Assembly: GCA_044506565.1 (NCBI GenBank)
Contig: JBIQKN010000019.1
Span: forward strand, 1 to 47,191
DNA length: 47,191 bases
Source of the DNA: Croceibacterium_A sp044506565
Lineage (GTDB): Bacteria; Pseudomonadota; Alphaproteobacteria; Sphingomonadales; Sphingomonadaceae
Direction: 5' to 3'
A program made the position numbers and the translations under genes. Numbering within the stretch: the stretch's first letter is position 1; each line of letters starts with the position of its first letter. Below the pieces are notes generated by a model, which made no database searches, had not been told where the DNA came from, and saw only the letters and a program-made list of their open reading frames with translations. Positions 32,546 through 43,598 of this stretch are shown piece after piece.

Positions 32546-32800
32546 TTGTCCGGGACCACTGTCAGCGGGGCGGGCAGGGCCGGGGCCCTGCTCGCCTTGG
32601 CCGCGGCGGCCTTGCTGGCCGGCTGCGGGGCGAGCGACAACGATCCCGGCCCCGGCGGCGTCACCGTGGGCGAGGCGCGGGCGCTCGACGAGGCGGCCGA
32701 GATGCTCGACCGGGCGCAGCTGCCCGTAGAGGCCCTGCCTGCTCCCGACGAGGCCGCGGAGCCGGCGGAAGGCGAACCGGCGGACGCCGGCGGGGAATAG
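32546..32800 (+). CDS. Small lipoprotein (84 aa), TTG start
   Basis: A lipobox LLAGC occurs at about residues 23-27 of a frame that can only start at TTG 32546, one base after the previous TAG. The mature part (GASDNDPGPGGVTVGEARALDEAAEMLDRAQLP, then Pro/Ala/Glu-rich) matches my memory of a short sphingomonad lipoprotein with the GEAxALDEAAxMLD helix, often coded near argH/lysA. The ribosome-binding site is weak, consistent with coupling to the gene in front. Function unknown. Confidence 0.6.
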   Translation: MSGTTVSGAGRAGALLALAAAALLAGCGASDNDPGPGGVTVGEARALDEAAEMLDRAQLPVEALPAPDEAAEPAEGEPADAGGE

Positions 32801-32852
32801 GCCGGCACGTTTGTCGGCACTGCGCGGGCGTGATAGACGTTCTAGCTCAGTC

Positions 32853-33791
32853 ATGGCCACGATCGCCCACCCGAGGAACGACTTCTCGGCGCTTCCCGAA
32901 GTGCCGGAAGGGGTCTTCACGGCGCCGCTGAAGCGCCCGGCCCATGTCGGCGAGGACTGGCTCGAGCCGGCGCAGCGCGAGTACTCGTCGGATGACGACG
33001 CGATCTGGAACGCACTGTTCGAGCGCCAGATGGAGATTCTCCCCGGCCGCGCCTGCGAGGCGTTCTTCGCTGGCATGCAGAAGCTCCACCTCGACCGGGC
33101 GGGCGTGCCGGACTTCGCGCGGCTCTCCGAGCAGCTCGGCGCCCTGACCGGCTGGAGCGTGGTCCCGGTGCCGATGCTGATCCCCGACCACGTGTTCTTC
33201 TGGCACCTCGCCAATCGCCGCTTCCCGGCGGGAAACTTCATCCGAACCCGAGAGAATTTCGACTACATCCAGGAGCCGGACGTGTTCCACGACGTGTTCG
33301 GCCACGTCCCGTTGCTGGCCGACCCGGTGTTCGCCGATTACATGCACGAGTACGGCAAGGCCGGGTGGAAGGCGATGCGCTACAATCGCCTGAAGGCGCT
33401 CGGCGCGCTCTACTGGTACACGGTGGAATTCGGCCTGATCCAGGAAGGCGAAGGGCTGCGGATCTACGGCGCCGGGATTCTCTCGGGCCCGCGCGAGGCG
33501 ATCTTCGCGCTCGAGGGGCAGTCGCCGAACCGCATCATGCTCAACGTCGACCGGGTCATGCGCACCGACTACGTGATCGACGACCTCCAGCCGACCTATT
33601 TCGTGATCGAGAGCTTCGACGACCTCTATCACCAGACCGTCGACCGCGATTTCGACCGGCTCTACCGGAGCCTCAACCCGGGGTTCACCTATGCCAATTC
33701 GGCGGTGATCGACGTCGACGACGTGCTCCACCGCGGCACGCAGGAATATCACCTGCGCGGTGGCCGCGGATCCAACTCCGAGCCGGTCTGA
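32853..33791 (+). CDS. phhA: Phenylalanine 4-monooxygenase
   Basis: 312 residues from ATG 32853. The iron ligands are His146 and His151 in FHDVFGHVPLL and Glu192 in YTVEFGL; the pterin pocket phrase VPMLIPDHVFFWHLANR is present and the body GLRIYGAGILSGPREA is typical of aromatic amino-acid hydroxylases. It is a single catalytic domain without regulatory ACT domain, as usual in bacteria. It converts phenylalanine to tyrosine with tetrahydropterin and oxygen. No pterin-carbinolamine dehydratase (phhB) is adjacent. A two-way terminator follows. Confidence 0.95.
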   Translation: MATIAHPRNDFSALPEVPEGVFTAPLKRPAHVGEDWLEPAQREYSSDDDAIWNALFERQMEILPGRACEAFFAGMQKLHLDRAGVPDFARLSEQLGALTGWSVVPVPMLIPDHVFFWHLANRRFPAGNFIRTRENFDYIQEPDVFHDVFGHVPLLADPVFADYMHEYGKAGWKAMRYNRLKALGALYWYTVEFGLIQEGEGLRIYGAGILSGPREAIFALEGQSPNRIMLNVDRVMRTDYVIDDLQPTYFVIESFDDLYHQTVDRDFDRLYRSLNPGFTYANSAVIDVDDVLHRGTQEYHLRGGRGSNSEPV

Positions 33792-33802
33792 CCTGCACGA
33801 AG

Positions 33803-33832
33803 AAGGCCGGCCCGGCGTACCGGACCGGCCTT
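33803..33832. terminator. Bidirectional terminator between phhA and convergent lipoprotein gene
   Basis: AAGGCCGG at 33803-33810 pairs with CCGGCCTT at 33825-33832; a further CCGG/CCGG pairing is possible within the loop. A short T-run follows on the right and A-run on the left, so it could stop transcription from both sides of this convergent pair. Confidence 0.6.
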
Positions 33833-33855
33833 TGTGAAAGCGCGTTGCGCGGCGC

Positions 33856-34125
33856 TTACATCGTCGATTCGTCGATCGTGCTGCCGATCGGTTCGTCGTT
33901 GGTGCCCGCGTCGGTGTCGCCCTCGGCGGCATCCTCGACGCGGTCGGCCTGCTCTTCCATGACGTCGGCTTCGGCGTCGGTGATCGCACCGGCGTCTTCG
34001 AGGGCGTCGGCCTGGTCCTCGATCGCCTCGGCCTGTTCCTCGGCGGCGTCTTCCGCCGGGCTGTCGCAGGCCGCGAGCCCGAGTCCGAGCGCGGCAGCCG
34101 AAGCGATCGCGATGAGCTTCTTCAT
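33856..34125 (-). CDS. Small acidic lipoprotein
   Basis: 89 residues from ATG 34125, with an excellent AAAGGGGAAG ribosome-binding site lying in the last codons of the upstream gene. The signal MKKLIAIASAAALGLGLAAC gives Cys20. The mature part is Asp/Glu/Ala-rich with repeated EDxADALEDAG, EADVMEEQADRVEDAAEG helical units. It is likely co-transcribed with the GlsB/YeaQ-type protein, whose stop is 2 nt before. Similar in composition to the lipoprotein at 32248-32544. Probably a periplasmic stress or spacer protein; function unknown. Confidence 0.8.
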   Translation of the reverse strand: MKKLIAIASAAALGLGLAACDSPAEDAAEEQAEAIEDQADALEDAGAITDAEADVMEEQADRVEDAAEGDTDAGTNDEPIGSTIDESTM

Positions 34126-34127
34126 GT

Positions 34128-34484
34128 CTACTTCCCCTTTGCGTTGCGAGGCGGAGCGTCGTGACGATCGCGACCCCTGTTGAAATTCGTTTCGCTCCAC
34201 GGATCCGGACGCGGTTCGCGCGGAACGCGCACGCCGCCGAGATTGAGCGCGAGGAGCACGGCGATCGACCCGCCGAGCGCCACGAGCATCGCCCCGACGC
34301 TGTACTGGCCGGCGAGGAGATCCCCCCCGCCGAGCATCGAGTTGAGCACGAGGCCGCCGGCCAGCGCGCCGCCGATGCCGACGAGGATGTTGTGCAGCTG
34401 CGCGGCGCCCGTTTCGGCCTCGGCGATGATCGCCGCAAGCCAGCCGAGCATGCCGCCAATGACGATCAGGAACACGAGGCCCAC
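34128..34484 (-). CDS. GlsB/YeaQ/YmgE-family membrane protein
   Basis: 118 residues from GTG 34484, with AAAGGG six bases upstream; a TTG six bases earlier is the alternative. Glycine-rich helices VFLIVIGGMLGWLAAIIAE, NILVGIGGALAGGLVLNSML and AMLVALGGSIAVLLALNL are the transglycosylase-associated-protein pattern of this family. The C-terminal ~35 residues are hydrophilic and basic (PREPRPDP..NRGRDRHD). These small proteins are often induced by envelope or general stress. It heads a two-gene unit with the acidic lipoprotein. Confidence 0.85.
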   Translation of the reverse strand: MGLVFLIVIGGMLGWLAAIIAEAETGAAQLHNILVGIGGALAGGLVLNSMLGGGDLLAGQYSVGAMLVALGGSIAVLLALNLGGVRVPREPRPDPWSETNFNRGRDRHDAPPRNAKGK

Positions 34485-34574
34485 GGGCAACCCTTTGCGA
34501 AACTTAGGGCATGAATTCGGCTGCCCGCCGTTTGTTCCGAAGGTTGCGACGAACCGAGTCGGCCGGACGGCGCC

Positions 34575-35387
34575 TCAGCGCAGGGCGAGCCAGGCAATCG
34601 CGGCGGCACCGGCGACGATCCGGTACCACGCGAACGGCGCGAAGCCGTGGCGGCTGACGTAGGCGACGAACGCACGGATCACCACGAGCGCCACCACGAA
34701 CGAGACGGCGAAGCCGATCGCGATTTCGTCCCAGCCGACGCCCGTGTTCCCGGTGGGGAAGCGGTCCCAGTTGTCGGCCAGCTCGAGCGTCGAGGCCCCC
34801 ATCATCGTCGGCACGGCGAGGAAGAACGAGAACTCGGCCGCGGTCTTGCGACCGACGCCCATCGCCAGCGCGCCCATGATCGTCGCGCCCGAGCGGCTGA
34901 CACCCGGGATCATCGACAGGCACTGCGCGATCCCGATGCCGATGATCTGCCGCACGGGCAGGTCGGCGACGCCTGTATCGGGGCCCGGTTTGGCCGCCTT
35001 CTCGATGCCGAGGATCGCGATTCCGCCGAGAATCAGTGCCCAGCCGACGATCTCGGGCGTGCCGAGCATGACGTCGATATAGTCCTTGAGCAGCAGGCCG
35101 AGGACCGCCGACGGCAGGAATGCGAGCAGGATGTTGCGGGCGAAGCGCAACCCGTGAGACTCGAGCCTGAGCACGCCGATGCCGGCGTTCCAGAACGTCT
35201 TCCAGTACTGCACGACGACCGCGAGGATCGCGCCAAGCTGGATCACCACGTTGAACATCGACCACTGCGCGGCGTCGTAGCCGAACAGCTCCGAGGCGAG
35301 GATCAGGTGGCCGGTAGAGGAGACCGGGATGAACTCGGTCAGGCCCTCGACGATGCCGAGCAGGATGGCGGTGAGGGTCAGTCCCAT
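34575..35387 (-). CDS. uppP: Undecaprenyl-diphosphate phosphatase
   Basis: 270 residues from ATG 35387. The active-site segments are GIVEGLTEFIPVSSTGHL near the N-terminus (Glu14, Glu18, His27) and PGVSRSGATI in the second half, both diagnostic of UppP/BacA. About eight membrane helices fit. It removes a phosphate from undecaprenyl diphosphate so the lipid carrier can be used again for peptidoglycan and polysaccharide. The gene stands alone; the ~90 nt after it holds no gene. Confidence 0.96.
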   Translation of the reverse strand: MGLTLTAILLGIVEGLTEFIPVSSTGHLILASELFGYDAAQWSMFNVVIQLGAILAVVVQYWKTFWNAGIGVLRLESHGLRFARNILLAFLPSAVLGLLLKDYIDVMLGTPEIVGWALILGGIAILGIEKAAKPGPDTGVADLPVRQIIGIGIAQCLSMIPGVSRSGATIMGALAMGVGRKTAAEFSFFLAVPTMMGASTLELADNWDRFPTGNTGVGWDEIAIGFAVSFVVALVVIRAFVAYVSRHGFAPFAWYRIVAGAAAIAWLALR

Positions 35388-35443
35388 GGGGCGCCGCTCT
35401 TGGCGGAGCGGGCGGCCAAGTCAAGCGCCGCCCGCCCGCACTT

Positions 35444-37558
35444 TCACCAGATGTGCACCCGCTCCTCGGGCGGCAGGTAGAGGTCGTCGTCCGGGGTCAC
35501 CCCGAAAGCCTCGTACCAGGCATCGATGTTGCGCACGACGCCGTTGACACGCGCCTCGGGCGGGCTGTGCACGTCGGTCAGCAGCCGCTGCCGCGCGGCT
35601 TCCTCGCGGGTGGCCGTGCGCCAGACCTGCGCCCAGGCCATGAAGAACCGCTGGTCGCCGGTGAAGCCGTCGATCACCGGGGGCTCCTTGCCGTTGAGCG
35701 ACATCCGGTAGGCGCGGTACGCCATGCTGAGGCCGCCGACGTCGCCGATGTTCTCGCCGAGCGTCTGCCGCCCCTTGATGCAGGTCGTGCCTTCGTCCCA
35801 CGGGCAGATCGCGTCGTACTGCGCGACAAGCTTGTCGCCCATCTCGGTGAACCGCCGCAGGTCCTCCTCCGCCCACCAGTTGCGCAGCGCGCCGGTGCCG
35901 TCGGACTTGGCCCCCTGGTCGTCGAACCCGTGGCCGATCTCGTGCCCGATCACGCCGCCGATCGCGCCGTAGTTGACCGCCGGGTCGGCGCTCAGCCCGA
36001 AGAACGGTTGCTGCAGGATGCCGCCGGGGAAGGTGATCGCATTGAACACCGGGGTGTACGAGGCGTTGACCGTCTGCGCGAGCATGCCCCACTCGGTCCG
36101 GTCGACCGGCTTGCCGAGGTGGGCGCGGTCGTCCTCCTTCTGCCATTCGATCGCGGCCAGGCGGTTGGCCAGCGGCGCGTCGCGGCGGATGACGAGGCCG
36201 TCGTAGGTCTCGGGATCGTCGGGATAGCCGATCCGCGGGGTGAACGCCTCGAGCTTGGCGAACGCCTCGCGCTTGGTCGCCTCGGTCATCCAGTCGTTCT
36301 CGGCGATGCTCTCGGCCAGCGCCTTGCGCAGGTTGCCGACCAGCTCGTCCATCGCCGCCTTGCTCTCCGGCGGGAAGTAGCGCGCCGCGTAGAGCGCGCC
36401 GAGCTGCTCGCCGAGCTGGTTCTCGGTAGCCGCGATCGCCCGCTTCCAGCGCGGGCGCTGCTCGGGCTGGCCCGAGAGGAAGGTGCCGTAGAACGCGAAC
36501 TGCGCGTCGTCGATCGCCTTCGGCAGCACCGGCGCGTGGTCGGCGAGGAACCGCACCGTCATGTAGGCCTTGATCGTCTCCAGCGGCGTCTCGCGCAGCA
36601 GCTCCATCATCGCCGGCAGCCCGCCGCCGATGCCTGACAGATACTCCGGCGTCAGTCCGAGCTGGTCGACCTCGGCCTGGTCCGGCGGCAGCTGCGCGAC
36701 GAGGAAGTGCTCGACGTTTTCGAACCTGGCCGCGCGCAGCACGCTGTCGAGCGGGAAGCCGGGGGCGAGCGCCTCGAGCTCGGCGCGGGTCAGCTTGTTG
36801 TAGGTCAGGTCCCGGTTGCGCAGCGCCTGCCGCGCCCATTCGAGCTCGGCGACCTGGTGCTCGAAGGCATAGACCTGCTCCGCGGTCGCCGCCGGGTCGG
36901 CCACGCCGGCCTGGCCGAGCATGAAGGCGAGGAATTCCTTGTAGCGGGCCTGGATCTCGCGGTTGCGCTCCGAATCGACCAGATAATAGTCGCGGTCCGG
37001 GAGCCCCATCCCATCGAACCCGACCGAGACGATGTAATTGTCGGGATCCTTGGAATCGACGGTGACGCCGGCCGAAACCAGCGGCGAGAAGCCCGCCTTG
37101 GGGAACAGCTCGGCCAGCTGCTCGAGGGTCGCGGCCCCGCGGATCTGCGCGAGGTAGGGCTGCGCAGGCGCCAGCCCCGCGGCCTCGATCGCGGCGGTGT
37201 CCTCGTAGGCGAGGTAGGCATCGACGATGCGCCGCTCCGCCGTGCCCGGGGCGGGATTGGAGGCGACGAGGTCGTCGACCAGACGCTTGACGTCGGAAGT
37301 CGACTTCTCGCCGAGGATGTCGAACGCACCGAACCGGCTGTACTCGGGCGGCATCGGGTTCTCGCGCACCCACTTGCCGTTGACGTAGGCGAAGAAGTCG
37401 TCGCCCGGATCGACCGACGGGTCGATCGTGTCGGGATTGATGCCCCAGGTGCCGAAATCCATCGTCGGCGGCGCGATCGCGTCATCCTGCGCGAAAGCCG
37501 GCATCGCCAGCGACAGCGCGATGGCCGAAGCACCCGCGGTGAAAAGGTGTCGAATCAT
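35444..37558 (-). CDS. M13-family zinc metallopeptidase (neprilysin type), secreted
   Basis: 704 residues from ATG 37558. A signal peptide ends at PAFAQ. The mature start DFGTWGINPDTIDPSVDPGDDFFAYVNGKW is the M13 opening. The zinc site is HEIGH with His539, Glu540 and His543 in VIGHEIGHGFDDQG, and the third ligand Glu lies in GENIGDVGG. NAITFPGGILQ and NASYTP are the substrate-binding phrases. The family usually ends in CRVW; here the end is ERVHIW. It is a periplasmic or secreted oligopeptidase. It lies downstream of the ABC exporter with a ~140-nt gap that has no reading frame of interest. Confidence 0.93.
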   Translation of the reverse strand: MIRHLFTAGASAIALSLAMPAFAQDDAIAPPTMDFGTWGINPDTIDPSVDPGDDFFAYVNGKWVRENPMPPEYSRFGAFDILGEKSTSDVKRLVDDLVASNPAPGTAERRIVDAYLAYEDTAAIEAAGLAPAQPYLAQIRGAATLEQLAELFPKAGFSPLVSAGVTVDSKDPDNYIVSVGFDGMGLPDRDYYLVDSERNREIQARYKEFLAFMLGQAGVADPAATAEQVYAFEHQVAELEWARQALRNRDLTYNKLTRAELEALAPGFPLDSVLRAARFENVEHFLVAQLPPDQAEVDQLGLTPEYLSGIGGGLPAMMELLRETPLETIKAYMTVRFLADHAPVLPKAIDDAQFAFYGTFLSGQPEQRPRWKRAIAATENQLGEQLGALYAARYFPPESKAAMDELVGNLRKALAESIAENDWMTEATKREAFAKLEAFTPRIGYPDDPETYDGLVIRRDAPLANRLAAIEWQKEDDRAHLGKPVDRTEWGMLAQTVNASYTPVFNAITFPGGILQQPFFGLSADPAVNYGAIGGVIGHEIGHGFDDQGAKSDGTGALRNWWAEEDLRRFTEMGDKLVAQYDAICPWDEGTTCIKGRQTLGENIGDVGGLSMAYRAYRMSLNGKEPPVIDGFTGDQRFFMAWAQVWRTATREEAARQRLLTDVHSPPEARVNGVVRNIDAWYEAFGVTPDDDLYLPPEERVHIW

Positions 37559-37700
37559 GCGGAAAGGCCTTTCGTCGGCCGGCCACGCTCCTGCAGTGGC
37601 CGGGTAATCTCGTGATCGGGGTGTAGCGTTCCGGCGCCGAGCCGCGGCGCCCTTCGTCGGTTGCACTTGATACTTTGTCGATTAACGGCGACCGAATCGC

Positions 37701-39491
37701 TCATGCGGCGGCCGCATCGTCGAACTGCAGCGCGGCGAGGCGCGCGTAGAGGCCGCCGGCGCCGCTGAGCGCCGCGTGCGTGCCTTCTTCGACGATCCGC
37801 CCCTGGTCCATGACCACGATCCGGTCGGCCGCGCGGACCGTCGCCAGACGGTGGGCGATGACCAGCGTCGTGCGGCCCTGCATCAGCCGCTCGAGCGCCT
37901 GCTGCACGAGCCGTTCGCTTTCGGCGTCGAGCGCGCTGGTGGCCTCGTCGAGCAGCAGGATCGGCGCGTCGCGCAGCAACGCGCGGGCGATCGCCACGCG
38001 CTGCCGCTGCCCGCCCGAAAGGCGCGCGCCGCCCTCGCCGAGGAACGTGTCGAGTCCTTCGGGCAGCGTGCGCAGGAAGTCCTCGGCATTGGCCGCCCGC
38101 GCGGCTTCCCAGATCGCTTCCTCACTCGCATCCCAGTTGCCGTAGCGCAGGTTGTCGCGCGCACTCGCGGCGAACAGCGTGCCTTCCTGCGGCACCAGCG
38201 CGATGCGCCGCCGCACGTCCGCCGGGTCGGCCTGGGTCAGCGGCACGCCGTCGAGGCGGATCGTCCCGACCTGCGGGTCATAGAACCGCTCGGCGAGCTG
38301 GAAGATCGTCGACTTGCCGGCACCCGAAGGCCCGACGATCGCGACGGTTTCTCCCGGTTCCACCGTCAGGTTGAAGTCGTGGATCGCCGGCGCGTCGGGC
38401 CGCGTCGGATAGCGGAACGTCACGTTCTGGAACGCGAGCGCTCCGCGCGCCGGTTCGGGCAGGGCCACCGGCCGCGCCGGCGGGGCGATCTCGGGCTTCT
38501 CGCGCAGCAGCTCGTCGAGGCGGCTGGCCGCTCCCGCGCCGCGCAGCAGGTCGCCGTAGACCTCGGCCAGCGAGCCGAACGATCCGGCGACGATCATTCC
38601 GGTCAGCACGAACGCGGCGATCGTGCCGCCGCTCAGCGTGCCCTCGGCGACTTGCACCGCGCCCTGCCACAGCAGCATGGTGATCGAACCGAAGATCAGC
38701 GCGATGAACACGGCGGTCATCGCCGAGCGCAGCAGGATGCGCTTGCGCGCGGTGTCGAAGGTGCGCTCGACCGCGTCGGCGAACCGCGCCTCCTCGCGTT
38801 GCTCCTGGTTGAAGCCCTGGACGATCTTCATCGCCCCGAGCACTTCGGACACCATCGAGCCGACGTCCGCGACGCGGTCCTGGCTGTCGCGCGAGATGCG
38901 GCGCAGCCGGCGCCCGAACCAGAGGATCGGCAGAAGCACCAGGGGCACGCCGATCAGCAGCATCGCCGTCAGCGCGGGCGCGAGGTAGAGCAGGTAGCCG
39001 ACCCCGCCGACGGCCATCAGGCCGTTGCGCAGCGCGACCGACAGCGTCGTCCCGACCACGTGCTCGATCTGCGCCGTGTCGGCGGTCATGCGCGAGGAAA
39101 TCTCGCTCGGCGCGTTCTGCTCGAAGAACGCCGGGGACAGCCTGAGCAGGTTGCGCTGCACCGCCAGCCGGATGTCGGCGACCACGCGCTCGCCGAGCCA
39201 CGAGACGAAGTAGAACCGGCACGCCGTGCCGATCGCCAGCACGGCCACGATCATCAGCAGGTAGCGGAACCAGCGCCCGATCTCCGTCGGGTCGACGCCT
39301 TCGGCGAAGCCCCGGTCGATGATCAGGCGGAAGGCCGAGGGGATCGCCAGCGTCGCCGCCGCGGTGACCAGCAGGGCCAGCAGCGCGAGCGCGGCCTTGC
39401 CCGGATAGCGCGCCGCCGCGCCGAAGATCATCCGCAGCGGCCCTAGCGTGGAGGCGGGCTGGACGTCGGGCTTTGCGGGGGAGCGGGCCAT
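37701..39491 (-). CDS. ABC exporter, fused permease-ATPase (MsbA/lipid-exporter-like)
   Basis: 596 residues from ATG 39491. Six membrane helices fill residues ~30-330, then the ATPase: Walker A GPSGAGKST (387-395), LSGGQ (491-495) and Walker B ILLLDE (511-516), with DEATSALD and the switch His in IAHRLAT. As a half-transporter it works as a homodimer. The family includes lipid, peptide and drug exporters; the annotation 'ABC transporter transmembrane domain-containing' is common for sphingomonad members, and the cargo cannot be read from sequence. It is divergent from the PHA depolymerase. A perfect GCCCATATGGGC palindrome lies in between at 39507-39518. Confidence 0.9.
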   Translation of the reverse strand: MARSPAKPDVQPASTLGPLRMIFGAAARYPGKAALALLALLVTAAATLAIPSAFRLIIDRGFAEGVDPTEIGRWFRYLLMIVAVLAIGTACRFYFVSWLGERVVADIRLAVQRNLLRLSPAFFEQNAPSEISSRMTADTAQIEHVVGTTLSVALRNGLMAVGGVGYLLYLAPALTAMLLIGVPLVLLPILWFGRRLRRISRDSQDRVADVGSMVSEVLGAMKIVQGFNQEQREEARFADAVERTFDTARKRILLRSAMTAVFIALIFGSITMLLWQGAVQVAEGTLSGGTIAAFVLTGMIVAGSFGSLAEVYGDLLRGAGAASRLDELLREKPEIAPPARPVALPEPARGALAFQNVTFRYPTRPDAPAIHDFNLTVEPGETVAIVGPSGAGKSTIFQLAERFYDPQVGTIRLDGVPLTQADPADVRRRIALVPQEGTLFAASARDNLRYGNWDASEEAIWEAARAANAEDFLRTLPEGLDTFLGEGGARLSGGQRQRVAIARALLRDAPILLLDEATSALDAESERLVQQALERLMQGRTTLVIAHRLATVRAADRIVVMDQGRIVEEGTHAALSGAGGLYARLAALQFDDAAAA

Positions 39492-39642
39492 GGCGCGCGG
39501 GCGTTAGCCCATATGGGCCGGCGATTGAAGGGCGGGGTGCGCGCTCGGGCTGCCGGCCCGCGAATTGCCCGTGTCAAGGGCCATGCCGCATTGCAACATC
39601 GTGCGGGAGTCGCCACATAAGGGACGAAAGGACTCTGCCGAC

Positions 39643-40869
39643 TTGCTCTACGACGCCTACGAGCTGCACCGGTCGCTGCTCAACAGCGCCAGCAACTGGG
39701 CCGCGATCGGCGCCAAGCTGTTCAGCAATCCGGCGCTGCCGATGGGCTACTTCGGCACCGGGCCGATCATCGCCAGCGCGCTGCAGGTTTTCGCCCATCT
39801 CTACGAGGAGCGCGGAAAGCCCGAGTTCGCGATCCGCCCGGTGACCGTCGACGGTCATGAGTACGCGGTCGAGGAATCGGTCGTGCTCGAGAAGCCGTTC
39901 GGCGCGCTGCGCCACTTCCGTCGGGAAGGCCTGCCTGAGGACGCGCCCAAGCTGCTGATCGTCGCGCCGATGAGCGGCCACTACTCGACGCTTCTGCGCG
40001 GCACGGTCGCGCGCATGGTCCACCACCAGGAGGTGTGGATCACCGACTGGGCGGACGCCAAGATGGTCCCGCTGTCCGAGGGCCATTTCGACCTCGACGA
40101 CTACATCGACTACCTGATCGAGTTCCTCCGCTTCGTCGGCGAGGGAACGCACGTGCTCGCGGTCTGCCAGCCGTCGGTCCCGGCTTTCGCCGCGACCGCG
40201 ATCATGGGCGCCGAGAAGGATCCGTGCCGCCCGGCGTCGTTGACCATGATGGGCGGCCCGATCGACACGCGGGCGAGCCCGACCTCGGTCAACGACGTCG
40301 CCGTGCGCCGCCCGCTGAGCTGGTTCGTCAACAACGTGATCGCCACCGTGCCGCTCAACTATCCGGGCGCCGGGCGGCCGGTCTATCCGGGCTTCCTGCA
40401 GCTCGCCGGGTTCCTCTCGATGAATCTCGAGAGCCACCTGATGAGCCACTACGAGATGTTCAAGCACCTGACGCTCGGCGATCACGACAGCGCCGCGGCG
40501 ACCAAGCGGTTCTACGACGAGTACCTGTCGGTCTGCGACATGACCGCCGAGTTCTACCTGCAGACGATCGAGCACGTGTTCCAGAAGCACTCGCTGCCCA
40601 GGGGCGAGTTCGTCCACCGCGGCAAGCCGATCGACCCCGACGCGATCCGCGACACCGCGCTGCTGGCGATCGAGGGCGAGCGCGACGACATCTCGGGCAT
40701 CGGCCAGACGCGCGCGGCGCTCGACCTCGCGCCGCACCTGCCGGCGAAGAAGAAGAACTACTACCTCGCCGAGGATGTCGGCCACTACGGCATCTTCAAC
40801 GGCAGCAAGTGGCGCCGGCGGATCGCGCCGGTGGTCGAGGACTGGATCCGCGCCAACGCGCGCGGCTGA
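39643..40869 (+). CDS. phaZ: Intracellular polyhydroxyalkanoate depolymerase
   Basis: 408 residues when started at TTG 39643, chosen because relatives begin with the sequence LYDAYE and because AAAGGA lies 10 nt upstream; an ATG at 39583 would add 20 atypical residues. The nucleophile is a cysteine, Cys175, in AVCQPSVPA, as in Ralstonia PhaZ, in place of the usual lipase serine. LIVAPMSGHYSTLLRGTV, ITDWADAK and AIEGERDDISG (acidic residue) and DVGHYGIFNG (His) complete the alpha/beta-hydrolase. It mobilises stored poly-hydroxybutyrate granules. No phaC or phasin gene is in the window. Confidence 0.93.
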   Translation: MLYDAYELHRSLLNSASNWAAIGAKLFSNPALPMGYFGTGPIIASALQVFAHLYEERGKPEFAIRPVTVDGHEYAVEESVVLEKPFGALRHFRREGLPEDAPKLLIVAPMSGHYSTLLRGTVARMVHHQEVWITDWADAKMVPLSEGHFDLDDYIDYLIEFLRFVGEGTHVLAVCQPSVPAFAATAIMGAEKDPCRPASLTMMGGPIDTRASPTSVNDVAVRRPLSWFVNNVIATVPLNYPGAGRPVYPGFLQLAGFLSMNLESHLMSHYEMFKHLTLGDHDSAAATKRFYDEYLSVCDMTAEFYLQTIEHVFQKHSLPRGEFVHRGKPIDPDAIRDTALLAIEGERDDISGIGQTRAALDLAPHLPAKKKNYYLAEDVGHYGIFNGSKWRRRIAPVVEDWIRANARG

Positions 40870-41484
40870 TCAGCCGCCCGGGGGCCGCTGCGGGAAGACG
40901 CTGCGAACCAGCCGCCGCACCGCCAGCATCAGGCCGATCGCAAGCGCGAGCAGCACCACCGCCACGCCGGCAGCGAGGTAAGGGTACTCGTACACCGCCC
41001 ACAGCAGGCCGACGGTGGCGACGTCCTCGACGGTCGAGACGGCGACGTTGCTGACCGGTTCGGGGCTGGTGTTGACCACCGCGCGGGCACCGGCCTTGCC
41101 GCCGTGCGCGAGCAGCGCGCTACCGCCGCCGAGGATGAACGCGATCACCTGCATCGCCGGGTCGCCCGGGTCGACGATCGCCAGCGCCAGCAGCGCGCCG
41201 CCGAGCGGGCGGACGAGCGTGTGCACCGCGTCCCACAGGCTGTCGATCCACAGCACCTTGTCGGCGAGGAACTCGCACAGCGCGCCGAACCCGGCGACGC
41301 CCATCACCCACGGGTTGGCCAGCACCTGCAGCCCGGCAAGGTGCTCGGGCAGGGGCACGAGGCCCGTGCGCATGGCGATCCCGGTGGCGAGAATGACGAG
41401 GTAGAGCCGCCAGCCGGCCAGCAGGCTGGCGCTCGCCGCGATGCCGATGATCTCGACCGCGCTCAGGGCTGGCTGCGTGTCCAT
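40870..41484 (-). CDS. DUF4126 family membrane protein
   Basis: 204 residues from ATG 41484 (AAGGG upstream). Membrane segments include IIGIAASASLLAGWRLYLVILATGI, QVIAFILGGGSALLAHGGKAG and YLAAGVAVVLLALAIGLMLAV. The phrases SASLLAGWRLYLV, GFGALCEFLADKVLWIDSLWDAVHTLVRP and GGGSALLAHGGKAGARAVVNTSPEP are the conserved parts of DUF4126 as I know it. The function is not established. Its stop abuts that of phaZ in convergent orientation. Between its start and the next gene (41485-41606) lies a GGTTAACC palindrome. Confidence 0.85.
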   Translation of the reverse strand: MDTQPALSAVEIIGIAASASLLAGWRLYLVILATGIAMRTGLVPLPEHLAGLQVLANPWVMGVAGFGALCEFLADKVLWIDSLWDAVHTLVRPLGGALLALAIVDPGDPAMQVIAFILGGGSALLAHGGKAGARAVVNTSPEPVSNVAVSTVEDVATVGLLWAVYEYPYLAAGVAVVLLALAIGLMLAVRRLVRSVFPQRPPGG

Positions 41485-41606
41485 CCCGCGGCCCTTATCG
41501 GCCACGCGGCAGCCATCGACAAGCGGATAGCGCCAGCACTTGGTTAACCTGGCCGCGCTACATCCGCTGGCTCACGAACGCCCGGTCAACTGGAGTGACG
41601 GCAGCC

Positions 41607-43584
<1,978 letters not shown>

Positions 43585-43598
<14 letters not shown>

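Noticed and set aside
34500..34560. EcfG-type general-stress promoter (GGAAC...GTT) in front of the GlsB-like gene
   Set aside because: A GGAAC is present on the reverse strand but no CGTT occurs at 16-18 bp from it.
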